Source: CAUZJO01 sp963580245
GTDB taxonomy: Bacteria; Sumerlaeota; Sumerlaeia; MVZB01
Assembly (NCBI GenBank): GCA_963580245.1
Contig: CAUZJO010000103.1
Span: forward strand, 1 to 17,347
Direction of reading: 5' to 3'
Length of the DNA stretch: 17,347 bases
Shown here in pieces: positions 6,466 through 13,965 of this stretch (its first letter is position 1; every line of letters begins with the position of its first letter). Below the pieces are notes generated by a model. It made no database searches and was not told the origin of the DNA. It saw nothing but the letters and a program-made list of their open reading frames with translations. The position numbers were made by a program, and so were the translations under genes.

Positions 6466-8955
6466 ATGGTGAAAGATCCATTGAGCACATCGACCAAATC
6501 CGCGAATAGCAAGACCTCGCCCGCCGCCCGCGGTGCCTCGACGCGCAAGAAGGCCGCCGCCAAAGCCCCGACCGGCGCGGGCGCGAAGACCAAGAAGGCC
6601 GCGGCGACCAAGAAGAAGCGATCGGCCCCGAAGGCCGCTTCGGCCGCGTCGCGTTCGGGGGCCAACGGCAAGAACCTGATCATCGTCGAATCGCCGGCCA
6701 AGGCCCGCACGATCGAGCGCTATCTGGGCAATGACTTCAGGGTCATGGCGACGGTCGGTCACGTGGTCGACCTACCCACGTCGCGCTTGGGCGTTGACGT
6801 TGACGCTGGCTTCAAACCCGAATACGAGGTCATGAAGGGCAAGAAATCGGTCCTCAACGACCTGAAGAAGGCCGCGCGGGAGTCCAAGGCGGTCTATCTG
6901 GCCCCCGACCCCGATCGCGAAGGGGAGGCCATCGCGCGCCACGTCGCCGATTACATTCGCGACGTCAACGGCGAGATCTATCGGGCGACGTTTAACGAGA
7001 TCACGCGCAAAGCGGTGCGCGAGGCGATCGAGCACCCCACGGCGATCGACCAGAACCTGTTTAACGCCCAGCAGGCCCGCCGCGTGCTCGACCGGTTGGT
7101 GGGCTACACGCTCAGTCCGCTGCTGTGGAAGAAGGTGCGCCGGGGACTCTCGGCCGGGCGCGTGCAGTCGGTCGCGGTGCGCATGTGCTGCGAGCGCGAG
7201 CAGTCAATCCGCGATTTCAAGGTCGAAGAGTACTGGTCGATCGAGGGAATGGCCAACACGTCCGCCCCGCCCGCGTTCAAATTCCGGCTCGAGAAGATCG
7301 AGGGCAAGAAGGCCGAAATCCCGAACGAGCGGGCGGCCAACCGGATTTTTGAAGACGTGCGCGAGAAGCCTTTCGTCGTCGGCGAGGTGATCAAGAAGGA
7401 GGTGGCCAAGCATCCCTTCGCGCCATTCATCACCAGCACGCTCCAGCAGGAGGCCTCGCGCAAACTGCGCATGACCGCCCGCCAGACGATGGCCGCGGCG
7501 CAACGGCTCTACGAAGGCGTCGAATTGGGTGACCTGGGCCAGGTGGCGCTGATCACCTACATGCGGACCGATTCGACGCGGCTCTCGGGGGAGGCCATCG
7601 GCCAGATCCGGTCACACGTCGAGGGCCAGTTCGGCTCGTCCTACCTGCCGGAAAAACCCCGGGTCTATGCCTCGAAGAAAGGCGCCCAGGACGCCCACGA
7701 AGCCATCCGCCCCACCGACGTCACGATGACGCCCGACCGCTTGGCGCCGTATCTTGAGAAGCGCCTGCTCGATCTCTACACGCTTATCTGGCTGCGCTCG
7801 GTGGCCTGCCAGATGGCCAGCGCGAAGCTCGAACGCACGCGGATCGAAATCCCGGTCGAGTGCTACCTGTTTATCGCCACGGGGACGACGATGAAGTTCG
7901 ATGGGTTCCTGCGGCTCTATCAGGAGGCGCGTGACGAATCCGGACGCTCCGAAAGCGACGCCGAAGGCGCCGAGCCCGTCCAGTTGCAGGAAGACGAAAC
8001 GCTGCCGAAGGTGGAGCAGGGTCAGGGCCTGCAGGTGAAGGAGCTTAAGGGTCATCAGCATTTCACGCAGCCCCCGCCGCGCTTCACCGAGGCCAGCCTC
8101 ATCCGCGAGCTGGAAAAACAAGGAATTGGCCGACCCTCAACCTACGCCTCGATCATCTCGGTCATTCAAGATAAGGAATACGTCCTGCGCGAAAAGGGGA
8201 CGTTTCACCCGACCGAGCTGGGGTTCATCATCACCGATCTGTTGACCAAGAGCTTCCCCAAGGTCATGGATATCAAGTTCACGGCGATGATGGAAGACCA
8301 GCTCGACCGCGTCGAGGACGGTTCGGTGGATTGGGTCGAATTGCTCAACAATTTCTATGGACCTTTTTCCGAGCGGCTCGAAACGGCGGCGGTGGAGATG
8401 CGCAACGTGAAGGCCGAGGTCGTCGAAACCGAGTATAAGTGCGAGAAATGCCAAAGCCCGATGGTGGTGCGCTGGGGACGCAACGGAAAATTCATGGCTT
8501 GTTCCGCCTACCCCGAATGCCGCAACACCAAGCCGATCGAGGAGGACGTGGAGGGCAAGATCAAGATCGTCGAGGAGGAGAAAACCGATCGCGTCTGCCC
8601 CAACTGCAACAGCCCCATGGTCGTCAAGAACGGCAGGCGGGGACGGTTTTTGGCTTGTTCGGCCTATCCGGAATGCAAAACGGCGCTGCCCTACCCCATT
8701 GGGGTGAGCTGTCCGAGGGATGGATGTGAAGGCGATTTGGTCGAACGCCGATCCGGCAAGGGCAAGGTGTTCTATTCGTGCAACCAGTACCCCGAATGTC
8801 GCTACAGCCTGTTCGAACGACCTCAACTCGAGCAATGCGAGGCCTGCGGCAAGGAGCGCTTCTTTGTCGGCAAAGGGACCGCCAAGAAGGTCCTGAGCTG
8901 TGAACAGGAAGCCTGCAAGTTCGACGTCTTCGTGCCGGGGCGCAACAAGGCTTAG
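6466..8955 (+). CDS. topA: DNA topoisomerase I (type IA) with Lys/Ala-rich N-terminal tail
   Basis: This enzyme relaxes negatively supercoiled DNA by cutting one strand and passing the other through. The 829 residues comprise four parts. First is a tail of about 68 residues rich in Lys, Ala and Thr (for example STRKKAAAKAPTGAGAKTKK). Next is the TOPRIM domain with Glu75 in IIVESPAK and the DPDREGEA metal-binding motif. The central arch carries the catalytic tyrosine in ITYMRTDSTR (Tyr365). The C-terminal part has four zinc ribbons from Cys659 onward (pairs CEKC, CPNC, CPRDGC and CEAC, each with a downstream Cys pair). E. coli TopA has 865 residues with its tyrosine at 319; the tail accounts for most of the shift here. 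The ATG at 6466 has only a distant AGGA (6447-6450). A consensus -35 TTGACA lies at 6319-6324, but I see no good -10 after it. The gene appears to be transcribed alone. Confidence 0.96.
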   Translation: MVKDPLSTSTKSANSKTSPAARGASTRKKAAAKAPTGAGAKTKKAAATKKKRSAPKAASAASRSGANGKNLIIVESPAKARTIERYLGNDFRVMATVGHVVDLPTSRLGVDVDAGFKPEYEVMKGKKSVLNDLKKAARESKAVYLAPDPDREGEAIARHVADYIRDVNGEIYRATFNEITRKAVREAIEHPTAIDQNLFNAQQARRVLDRLVGYTLSPLLWKKVRRGLSAGRVQSVAVRMCCEREQSIRDFKVEEYWSIEGMANTSAPPAFKFRLEKIEGKKAEIPNERAANRIFEDVREKPFVVGEVIKKEVAKHPFAPFITSTLQQEASRKLRMTARQTMAAAQRLYEGVELGDLGQVALITYMRTDSTRLSGEAIGQIRSHVEGQFGSSYLPEKPRVYASKKGAQDAHEAIRPTDVTMTPDRLAPYLEKRLLDLYTLIWLRSVACQMASAKLERTRIEIPVECYLFIATGTTMKFDGFLRLYQEARDESGRSESDAEGAEPVQLQEDETLPKVEQGQGLQVKELKGHQHFTQPPPRFTEASLIRELEKQGIGRPSTYASIISVIQDKEYVLREKGTFHPTELGFIITDLLTKSFPKVMDIKFTAMMEDQLDRVEDGSVDWVELLNNFYGPFSERLETAAVEMRNVKAEVVETEYKCEKCQSPMVVRWGRNGKFMACSAYPECRNTKPIEEDVEGKIKIVEEEKTDRVCPNCNSPMVVKNGRRGRFLACSAYPECKTALPYPIGVSCPRDGCEGDLVERRSGKGKVFYSCNQYPECRYSLFERPQLEQCEACGKERFFVGKGTAKKVLSCEQEACKFDVFVPGRNKA

Positions 8956-8979
8956 CCAAGCCCCGCCGCGGACCCGCCG

Positions 8980-9282
8980 CCCGCCCGGATATGATTCAGT
9001 TGTGAAAGTAGGCGCCGCTTCGATTATGGGTCCCCGTTGTCGAATATGATCGGCTCTCGGCTCCCGTCCCTCGGACTTTTATGTATTCGATCGGGTGTTC
9101 GCACGGTAATGGACTTGATTTTGATTGAAGAATTCGAGGACGAGGGACGGGAGCCGAGAGCCGAACCGGATGACTGCATGCGTCGTGGTGTTTGAAGTCT
9201 TTGGGGACGCATTTGCCTCTCCATCCCAATCCCGTTACTTGCCGTACTCCGATTTTTGAATCACACCCTCCCGCCCGGATAT
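8980..9282. repeat. 13-bp direct repeat flanking the spacer element
   Basis: The sequence CCCGCCCGGATAT occurs identically at 8980-8992 and 9270-9282, 290 bp apart, bracketing the palindromic element. A 13-base match is unlikely but not impossible by chance in GC-rich DNA. It could be a duplicated target of a small mobile element, a pair of protein-binding sites, or coincidence. Confidence 0.4.
9050..9164. repeat. Perfect 24-bp inverted repeat with 67-nt loop
   Basis: The left arm at 9050-9073 (reading CGGCTCTCGGCTCCCG... from 9051) is exactly complementary to the right arm at 9141-9164. The loop at 9074-9140 is AT-rich. No T-run follows on either strand, so it is not a standard intrinsic terminator. 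The arms contain the subsequence CGGGAGCCGAG, which recurs at 13628-13638, and the loop ends with GAATTCGAGGAC, which recurs at 2820-2831. This suggests a dispersed intergenic palindromic repeat (REP/MITE-like), although a structured RNA or recombination site is also possible. Confidence 0.8.
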
Positions 9283-9401
9283 CCGACAATTCTCTTTACC
9301 ATCCCGACGCCCCTCGATTAGAGTAAATGCGTCATCTCCCGGTCGCGATGCATTGTGGGGACTAGAGTTCCCCGATTCGATCCATTCACGCGAAGTGATT
9401 C

Positions 9402-9950
9402 ATGAATCGCACGGCGCCCAACCTCTTTCACGGCACGACAATCATCGGCATCCGCAAGGACGGCCAAACGTGCATCGGCGGCGACGGGCAGGTCACGTTC
9501 AACGACATGATCCTGAAGACGGGCGCGCGCAAAGTGCGTCGGTTGCATCACGATCAGATCGTCGTGGGCTTCGCCGGGGCCACGGCCGATGCGATGACGC
9601 TGTTTGAGAAGCTGGAAGGCAAACTGCAGGAACATAGCGGCAATCTGACGCGCGCCTCCGTCGAGCTGGCCAAGGACTGGCGCACCGACCGCTACTTGCG
9701 GCGGCTCGAGGCGATGCTGGTGGCGGCCAATCGCGAGGAGATGTTGTTGCTCTCGGGCAACGGCGACGTGCTCGAGCCCGACGAGGGGGTGGTGGGGATC
9801 GGATCGGGGGGCGGCTACGCGCTTGCCGCCGCCAAGGCCATGATGGACCAGGACAACCTGACGGCCGAGCAAATCGCCCACCGGGCGCTGGAGATCACTG
9901 CCGGGATTTGCATCTACACGAACGCTCAACTGCTGATCGAGACGGTATAG
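9402..9950 (+). CDS. hslV: HslV (ClpQ) peptidase subunit of the HslUV protease
   Basis: HslV forms the two-ring proteolytic core that, with the HslU ATPase, degrades unfolded and regulatory proteins in the cytoplasm. The 182 residues include an 11-residue propeptide ending in Phe-His-Gly, then TTIIGIRKDG, which makes Thr12 the nucleophile after cleavage. Other catalytic-site residues are present: Asp28 in GGDGQ, Lys44 in ARKVRRL (Lys33 of the mature chain, as in E. coli) and the GSGGGYA loop (Ser135). KDWRTDRYLRRLEA and ICIYTN are typical of the family. hslU, which usually follows immediately, is absent; trpF begins 9 nt downstream instead. The start is preceded only by a weak GAAGTG. Confidence 0.95.
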   Translation: MNRTAPNLFHGTTIIGIRKDGQTCIGGDGQVTFNDMILKTGARKVRRLHHDQIVVGFAGATADAMTLFEKLEGKLQEHSGNLTRASVELAKDWRTDRYLRRLEAMLVAANREEMLLLSGNGDVLEPDEGVVGIGSGGGYALAAAKAMMDQDNLTAEQIAHRALEITAGICIYTNAQLLIETV

Positions 9951-9959
9951 GTTCGAACC

Positions 9960-10655
9960 ATGACCGCGCCCGGATCCCGTCGCGATCGCCCGGACTTCGT
10001 TGTGAAGATCTGCGGCATCACCCGGCTCGAGGACGGCGCCGAGGCGGTCGCGGGCGGGGCCGACTGGCTCGGGTTCATCCGCTGGCCGGGATCGAAGCGA
10101 TACCAGGACATCGACGAGTGCGTTGAGCTGATGCGCCGGCTCAGGGCGGTGGCGGATTCACCGTTCGAGGCCGTTGGGGTTTATGTGAACGCCGAACTGG
10201 ACACGATCGAGAACGAATGCGAGCGGCTGGGGCTCGACCGGATCCAATTGCACGGGGACGAGCCGGCGGAGTTTGCCGCGCGGCTGTCGCGACCGGTCGT
10301 CAAGGCCATCCGGGTCCGCGATGCCGCCTCCCTGAGCCAGGCCGATGCATTCGCGGACTGCGATTTGCTTACCGACGCCTACGTGCCCGACCAACCCGGC
10401 GGCACGGGCCGGAGTTACGATCATCGGCTGGTGGAGGAGCTGGTTTCACGGCGCAGGGTGATCGTCTCGGGGGGATTGCGGCCCGAAAACGTCGGTGAAG
10501 TCATCCGCGCGTTGCGTCCGTGGGGGGTCGATGTCTCCAGCGGCGTCGAGCGCGCCCCCGGCGTCAAGGATCACGCTCGGCTGCGGACATTTCTCACGGA
10601 GGCCCGCCAAGCGATCCGCGAAACGGCCATGTCAGCTAGACAGGGGAAGCACTGA
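9960..10655 (+). CDS. trpF: Phosphoribosylanthranilate isomerase TrpF
   Basis: TrpF isomerises N-(5-phosphoribosyl)anthranilate to the carboxyphenylamino-deoxyribulose phosphate, the third step of tryptophan synthesis, in a single TIM barrel. The 231 residues carry the family's catalytic cysteine in KICGIT (Cys18), the VYVN and QLHGDE strands, the catalytic aspartate in LLTDAYVPDQPGGTG (Asp139), and the phosphate-binding VSGGLRPENV and GVDVSSGVERAPGVKD. The start is 9 nt after the hslV stop codon. A ten-base palindrome (GGTTCGAACC, 9950-9959) sits in that gap and there is no Shine-Dalgarno sequence, so translation may be coupled to hslV. No other trp gene is in the window. Confidence 0.95.
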   Translation: MTAPGSRRDRPDFVVKICGITRLEDGAEAVAGGADWLGFIRWPGSKRYQDIDECVELMRRLRAVADSPFEAVGVYVNAELDTIENECERLGLDRIQLHGDEPAEFAARLSRPVVKAIRVRDAASLSQADAFADCDLLTDAYVPDQPGGTGRSYDHRLVEELVSRRRVIVSGGLRPENVGEVIRALRPWGVDVSSGVERAPGVKDHARLRTFLTEARQAIRETAMSARQGKH

Positions 10656-10660
10656 TCACG

Positions 10661-11614
10661 ATGAAGAAATCGTTTCTATCCGCCGCGCTGTTTCTCTTTC
10701 TGGTGCATGCCGTGCCCGCCGGAGATAAGCCAACCCCGGTCATCCCGCTGGACCTGTTGGAGAATGAACCGTCCAAATCGGCGGTCGCTCCGCGGGGCAA
10801 TGCCCCTGTCGAGCAGGCAATCCCGCAGATCATCCTGGACAGAACTCAAGCCCAGCTCGAGCAGATCCGCCTCACCCGGACTCGCGCCTACAGCGAGTCG
10901 GCCGGCGATCGGTCCGTGATTCAGCGGGTGCTTCCGGTGGGCGGCGGGCCCTTGATGCCGGCGGTGCTTGACTCCGGCATGACACTCCGATTCCGACTGA
11001 TTCCACCCCAGGGCTGGACCATCATCAGCGTCGAAGAAGCGAGTCTGGTGAGCGTGCTGGATCAGCGGGGCGTGCCTCTGGACTTGGCGGCCGGCGGGCG
11101 GGTGCCCAGCCGGCGCGCCGACCCCGGCTTCGCGGTGGTCAGCGCGGCCGACGACCTGGCCGAAGCCCCGACCCTTGAACTGCACGCGGCTCTGCCCCCA
11201 CGCGCCGATGAGGGCCTGGCCAAGGTTGCCGCCCAGTTTAGGGTGACGACCGGCCAGCGGGTGCGGCACAGAGTCGCCAATATCCGAAACCTCGTCGGCC
11301 GCGGCCTTGCGTTGCCCGAAGGCGACCCAAAGTTCGATTTGGTGATCGAGGAAGTGGGCGAGGATGCCGTCGTGATCCGCGCCGTGGGCGACGTTGACTG
11401 GATCGGCGCGTTGCATTTTGCCAATGCCGGCGGCGAAGCGTTGGACCCATATCTCTCGGACGCCGGCGTGGACCGCCGCGACGGCCGGATCCAGAAAACC
11501 TGGCGCTTCGGTTTTTTCGAACTGCCCGGCGTCATCCGGCTGCTGATCGATCACTTCACCGCGATCCGCGAAGAGAGCGTCGTGTTCGAGCGGGAAGAAA
11601 TCCAACTCCCATGA
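10661..11614 (+). CDS. Secreted or periplasmic protein of unknown function
   Basis: A 317-residue protein that I do not recognise. It begins with a clear signal peptide (Lys-Lys, a hydrophobic core, and AVPAG with likely cleavage after Ala20). The mature part alternates predicted beta segments with loops and has no cysteines and no evident catalytic motif. A Gln/Arg-rich helical stretch (about 47-75) precedes it. The segment FDLVIEEVGEDAVVIRAVGDVDWIGALHFANAGG looks like a beta-sandwich. The start lies 5 nt after the trpF stop codon, with GGGGAAG about 10 nt upstream of the ATG, so it is probably the third gene of the hslV-trpF transcript. A frame of almost equal length on the opposite strand lacks a start context and a signal peptide and is read as a shadow. 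Confidence 0.72.
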   Translation: MKKSFLSAALFLFLVHAVPAGDKPTPVIPLDLLENEPSKSAVAPRGNAPVEQAIPQIILDRTQAQLEQIRLTRTRAYSESAGDRSVIQRVLPVGGGPLMPAVLDSGMTLRFRLIPPQGWTIISVEEASLVSVLDQRGVPLDLAAGGRVPSRRADPGFAVVSAADDLAEAPTLELHAALPPRADEGLAKVAAQFRVTTGQRVRHRVANIRNLVGRGLALPEGDPKFDLVIEEVGEDAVVIRAVGDVDWIGALHFANAGGEALDPYLSDAGVDRRDGRIQKTWRFGFFELPGVIRLLIDHFTAIREESVVFEREEIQLP

Positions 11615-11631
11615 CCGATTGCATCGGGTCA

Positions 11632-11660
11632 TTGACAGTCAACGCGTGGCCGGGGATCAT
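11632..11660 (+). promoter_or_regulatory. Sigma70-like promoter upstream of pilT
   Basis: A consensus -35 TTGACA at 11632-11637 is followed after exactly 17 nt by GATCAT (11655-11660, four of six matches to the -10 consensus). The -35 lies inside a small inverted repeat, TTGAC-A-GTCAA. A second -10-like hexamer TATACT (11713-11718), in an AT-rich run, has no good -35 and could be an alternative start nearer the gene. Confidence 0.45.
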
Positions 11661-11813
11661 CCAAGGTTGCGCGGGCCAGTCCGAGCGATGGCACGCGGCG
11701 CCGCCCAAAAATTATACTGGCGGCTCCACCCGCGCTGCCTCCGCCCGCGGTGGCTTTCGAGTCCCGTTTTGCCGGTGGGGTCGTAGCCATCGGCGGCGAA
11801 TAAGGAGTGAACG

Positions 11814-12905
11814 ATGTCCGTAAACGTGAAGAAACTGCTTGATGGGATGGTCAAGGTCGATGCGTCGGACTTGCACCTCAAAGTCGGTTCGCCGCCGATG
11901 ATTCGGCTTCACGGCCAGCTCCATCCGGTCGACCACCCCCAGCTGACGCTCGAAGATACCGAGGACGCCAACCGGCTCATGATGCCCGAGCGGTGCCTGG
12001 AACAGTTCAAGCGTGATGGAACCACCGATTACTCGTACGGCCTCACGATGACGCAACGGTTCCGTGTCAACTGTTACCATCAGCGCGGCGCCAAGTCGCT
12101 GGCCATTCGCAAACTCGTTTCCAAGAAGGTGACATTGGAAGACCTCAATCTGCCGGCGCAGTTGGCCAAACTGGCCGCTCTGCACCGTGGGCTGGCGCTG
12201 GTGACCGGCATCACGGGCTGCGGCAAGACCTCGACCCTCGCCGCGATCATCAATATCATCAACGAGAAGCGGCGCGAGCACATCATTACGATCGAGGACC
12301 CGATCGAGATCGTTTACGCCGATGATAAATGCATTATCGATCAGATCGAGGTCCACCAGGACGTCATCGACTTCAGGTGTGCGCTGCGACACGCGTTGCG
12401 TCAAGACCCCGACATCATTTTGCTGGGCGAGCTGCGCGACCGCGAGTCGATCGAGGTGGCCATGCACTGCGTCGAAACCGGCCACTTGGTATTCTCCACC
12501 CTGCACACGCCCGACGCGCGTCAGACCGTGACACGGCTGACCCATTACTTCACTACCGATGAACAAGAGCTGATTCTGGACCAGATCTCCAAAAACATGA
12601 AGGCCGTGATCTGTCAACGTCTGCTTCTGAGGAAGGGGGGCAAGGGACGCGTGCCCTGCTGCGAGATCCTATTCAACAATCCGATCATCGGGAAGCTGAT
12701 CCGGGAAGAGCGGATTGACGACATCCAACAGGTGCTGCGCAACGGCGATGAGGGGATGATGACCTTTGATATGCACCTGGTCCAGCTGGTGAAGGGCGAG
12801 GTCGTGACCGAAGAGGAAGCCTACAAGGTGGTCGAGGACGAGGCGGCGTTCCGGCGTCTATTGAAGGGCAAGTCCGCCGGCTCCGATCGGGGCGGGTTGA
12901 TCTGA
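11814..12905 (+). CDS. pilT: PilT/PilU-family type IV pilus retraction ATPase
   Basis: Hexameric ATPases of this family sit at the cytoplasmic face of the inner membrane and drive pilus retraction. The 363 residues show the PilT N-terminal signature DASDLHLKVGSPPMIRLHG, a Walker A GITGCGKT (132-139; the usual form is GPTGSGKS), the acidic EDPIEIVY box, a Walker B PDIILLGELRD (199-209, Glu206) and the His box HLVFSTLHT (His224, His231). The C-terminus keeps LIREERIDDIQQVL, but the AIRxLIRE motif of classical PilT reads IIGKLIRE. The tail (MMTFDMHLVQLVKGEV) is closer to PilU, so the choice between PilT and PilU is open. The start is secure: AAGGAG at 11802-11807, six bases before ATG. An ABC ATPase follows 19 nt later. 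Pilin and assembly genes are not in the window. Confidence 0.92.
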   Translation: MSVNVKKLLDGMVKVDASDLHLKVGSPPMIRLHGQLHPVDHPQLTLEDTEDANRLMMPERCLEQFKRDGTTDYSYGLTMTQRFRVNCYHQRGAKSLAIRKLVSKKVTLEDLNLPAQLAKLAALHRGLALVTGITGCGKTSTLAAIINIINEKRREHIITIEDPIEIVYADDKCIIDQIEVHQDVIDFRCALRHALRQDPDIILLGELRDRESIEVAMHCVETGHLVFSTLHTPDARQTVTRLTHYFTTDEQELILDQISKNMKAVICQRLLLRKGGKGRVPCCEILFNNPIIGKLIREERIDDIQQVLRNGDEGMMTFDMHLVQLVKGEVVTEEEAYKVVEDEAAFRRLLKGKSAGSDRGGLI

Positions 12906-12924
12906 GCGAGGGCCGGACGATACG

Positions 12925-13617
12925 ATGATCGAATGCCGGCAACTCTCCAGACATTACCAAATGGGCGATCACCTCGTCCGCGCGTTGGACGGCGTTGACC
13001 TGCTGGTGGATCAGGGGGATATGGTTGCGATCCTCGGGTCTTCGGGTAGCGGTAAATCAACCCTAATGAATATCCTGGGCTGCCTGGATACCCCCACTCA
13101 CGGCCAGTATCTGTTGGATGGGGAAGACGTCTCGGATTTGCATGACGATGAGCTGGCGCGGGTGCGCAACCGCAAGATCGGTTTCGTTTTCCAGCAGTTC
13201 AACCTTTTGCCGCGGGCCACGGCGTTGCAAAACGTGGGGGTGCCCCTGTTTTATCGCGGCGAGGCGCGGCCGAACGGACCGGCCCGCGAGGCCCTGGAAC
13301 AGGTGGGGTTGGGCAATCGGCTGAATCATTACCCCAACCAGCTTTCGGGCGGACAGCGCCAGCGCGTGGCCATCGCGCGGGCGTTGGTGACCGCCCCGGC
13401 GATGATCCTGGCCGATGAGCCGACCGGCAACCTGGATTCGACCACCGGTGAAGAGATCATGCAGCTTTTTCACAAGCTGCACGCCCAGGGGGCGACGCTG
13501 ATCATCGTCACCCATGAACCGCACATCGCCAAGTATTGCGCCCGCCAAATCCACCTCAAAGACGGCCGCATCACCGAGGACACCCGCCGGCAAGCGCCCG
13601 GAGAAGCGCTGGCTTGA
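12925..13617 (+). CDS. ABC transporter ATP-binding protein, MacB/LolD type
   Basis: A 230-residue ATPase with all canonical elements: Walker A GSSGSGKST (38-46), Q-loop FQQFNLLP (Gln90/91), signature LSGGQ (140-144), Walker B MILADEPTG (160-167) and the switch histidine in VTHEP (His197). The stretch RNRKIGFVFQQFNLLPRATALQNV is typical of the MacB/LolD (FtsE-like) group, whose partners are four-helix permeases with large periplasmic domains used for macrolide or peptide efflux or lipoprotein release. The gene begins 19 nt after the pilT stop codon and is probably cotranscribed with it. No permease follows; the sequence downstream is a degraded spacer. The partner must be encoded elsewhere or has been lost. 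Confidence 0.94.
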   Translation: MIECRQLSRHYQMGDHLVRALDGVDLLVDQGDMVAILGSSGSGKSTLMNILGCLDTPTHGQYLLDGEDVSDLHDDELARVRNRKIGFVFQQFNLLPRATALQNVGVPLFYRGEARPNGPAREALEQVGLGNRLNHYPNQLSGGQRQRVAIARALVTAPAMILADEPTGNLDSTTGEEIMQLFHKLHAQGATLIIVTHEPHIAKYCARQIHLKDGRITEDTRRQAPGEALA

Positions 13618-13965
13618 ATTAGACGGGCGGGAGCCGAGCGATTCGTTCGTGAATCCGACCTCCGACCCCCGCCCTCGATCCCGGCGCGCTTCCCTCTCAC
13701 AGGGGCTTTTCAGCCACGGCCGGGCATCCAGCGGCGTGCGTTGTTAGGGGAGCCGTTGGACAAACTCGCGATGCAATCACCCCCGCGCCAGCCCCAAGCA
13801 GGCCGCCGTCCGAGCCGGGAGAACCTACCCGGCAGTCTAGGCTTTGCACCGTTAACTTTTCATCCCCCCAACCGTCTCGGGTTACGGTATAGATCCCGTC
13901 GCCCGAAGCGACCACCGGACACGCGATTTTTTTCATCGATCCGCTCTACAAAAACAACGGTGGCG
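13618..13965. other. Spacer after the ABC ATPase gene
   Basis: No supported gene. Near its left end are GGGCGGG (13625-13631) and CCCGCCC (13668-13674), an inverted repeat with a 36-nt loop that could fold downstream of the ABC gene, and CGGGAGCCGAG, shared with the palindrome between topA and hslV. A minus-strand frame starting with ATG at 13936 has a protein-like opening (MKKIACPVVASGDGIYTVTR) but no ribosome-binding site and a composition that quickly turns random, so I did not call it. Confidence 0.45.

Larger units (their letters stand above)
8956..9401. other. 446-bp spacer with palindromic element, topA / hslV
   Basis: No supported gene. A minus-strand frame is open across most of it but shows no ribosome-binding site and no protein-like composition. 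The spacer contains the 24-bp inverted repeat and the 13-bp direct repeat listed separately, a smaller 7-bp inverted repeat (ATGCGTC 9178-9184 / GACGCAT 9206-9212), and near its right end a weak promoter-like pair for hslV (TTTACC 9295-9300, TAGAGT 9319-9324, 18-nt spacing). It is noticeably richer in A and T than the flanking genes. Confidence 0.6.

Noticed and set aside
8996..9289. 97-codon minus-strand open frame in the topA-hslV spacer
   Set aside because: It runs through both arms of the palindrome, has no ribosome-binding site and no protein-like pattern.
9950..9959. GGTTCGAACC, resembling a tRNA T-arm
   Set aside because: It is a plain ten-base palindrome between hslV and trpF; no acceptor, D or anticodon arms can be drawn around it because coding sequence flanks both sides.
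10676..11632. 318-codon open frame opposite the secreted protein
   Set aside because: Similar in length to the plus-strand gene, but it lacks a ribosome-binding site, signal peptide and operon context, all of which the plus-strand frame has.
13697..13936. 79-codon minus-strand frame beginning MKKIACPVVASGDG
   Set aside because: The opening looks protein-like, but there is no ribosome-binding site, the second half is random Gly/Ser/Ala-rich sequence, and it sits in an apparently degraded spacer.
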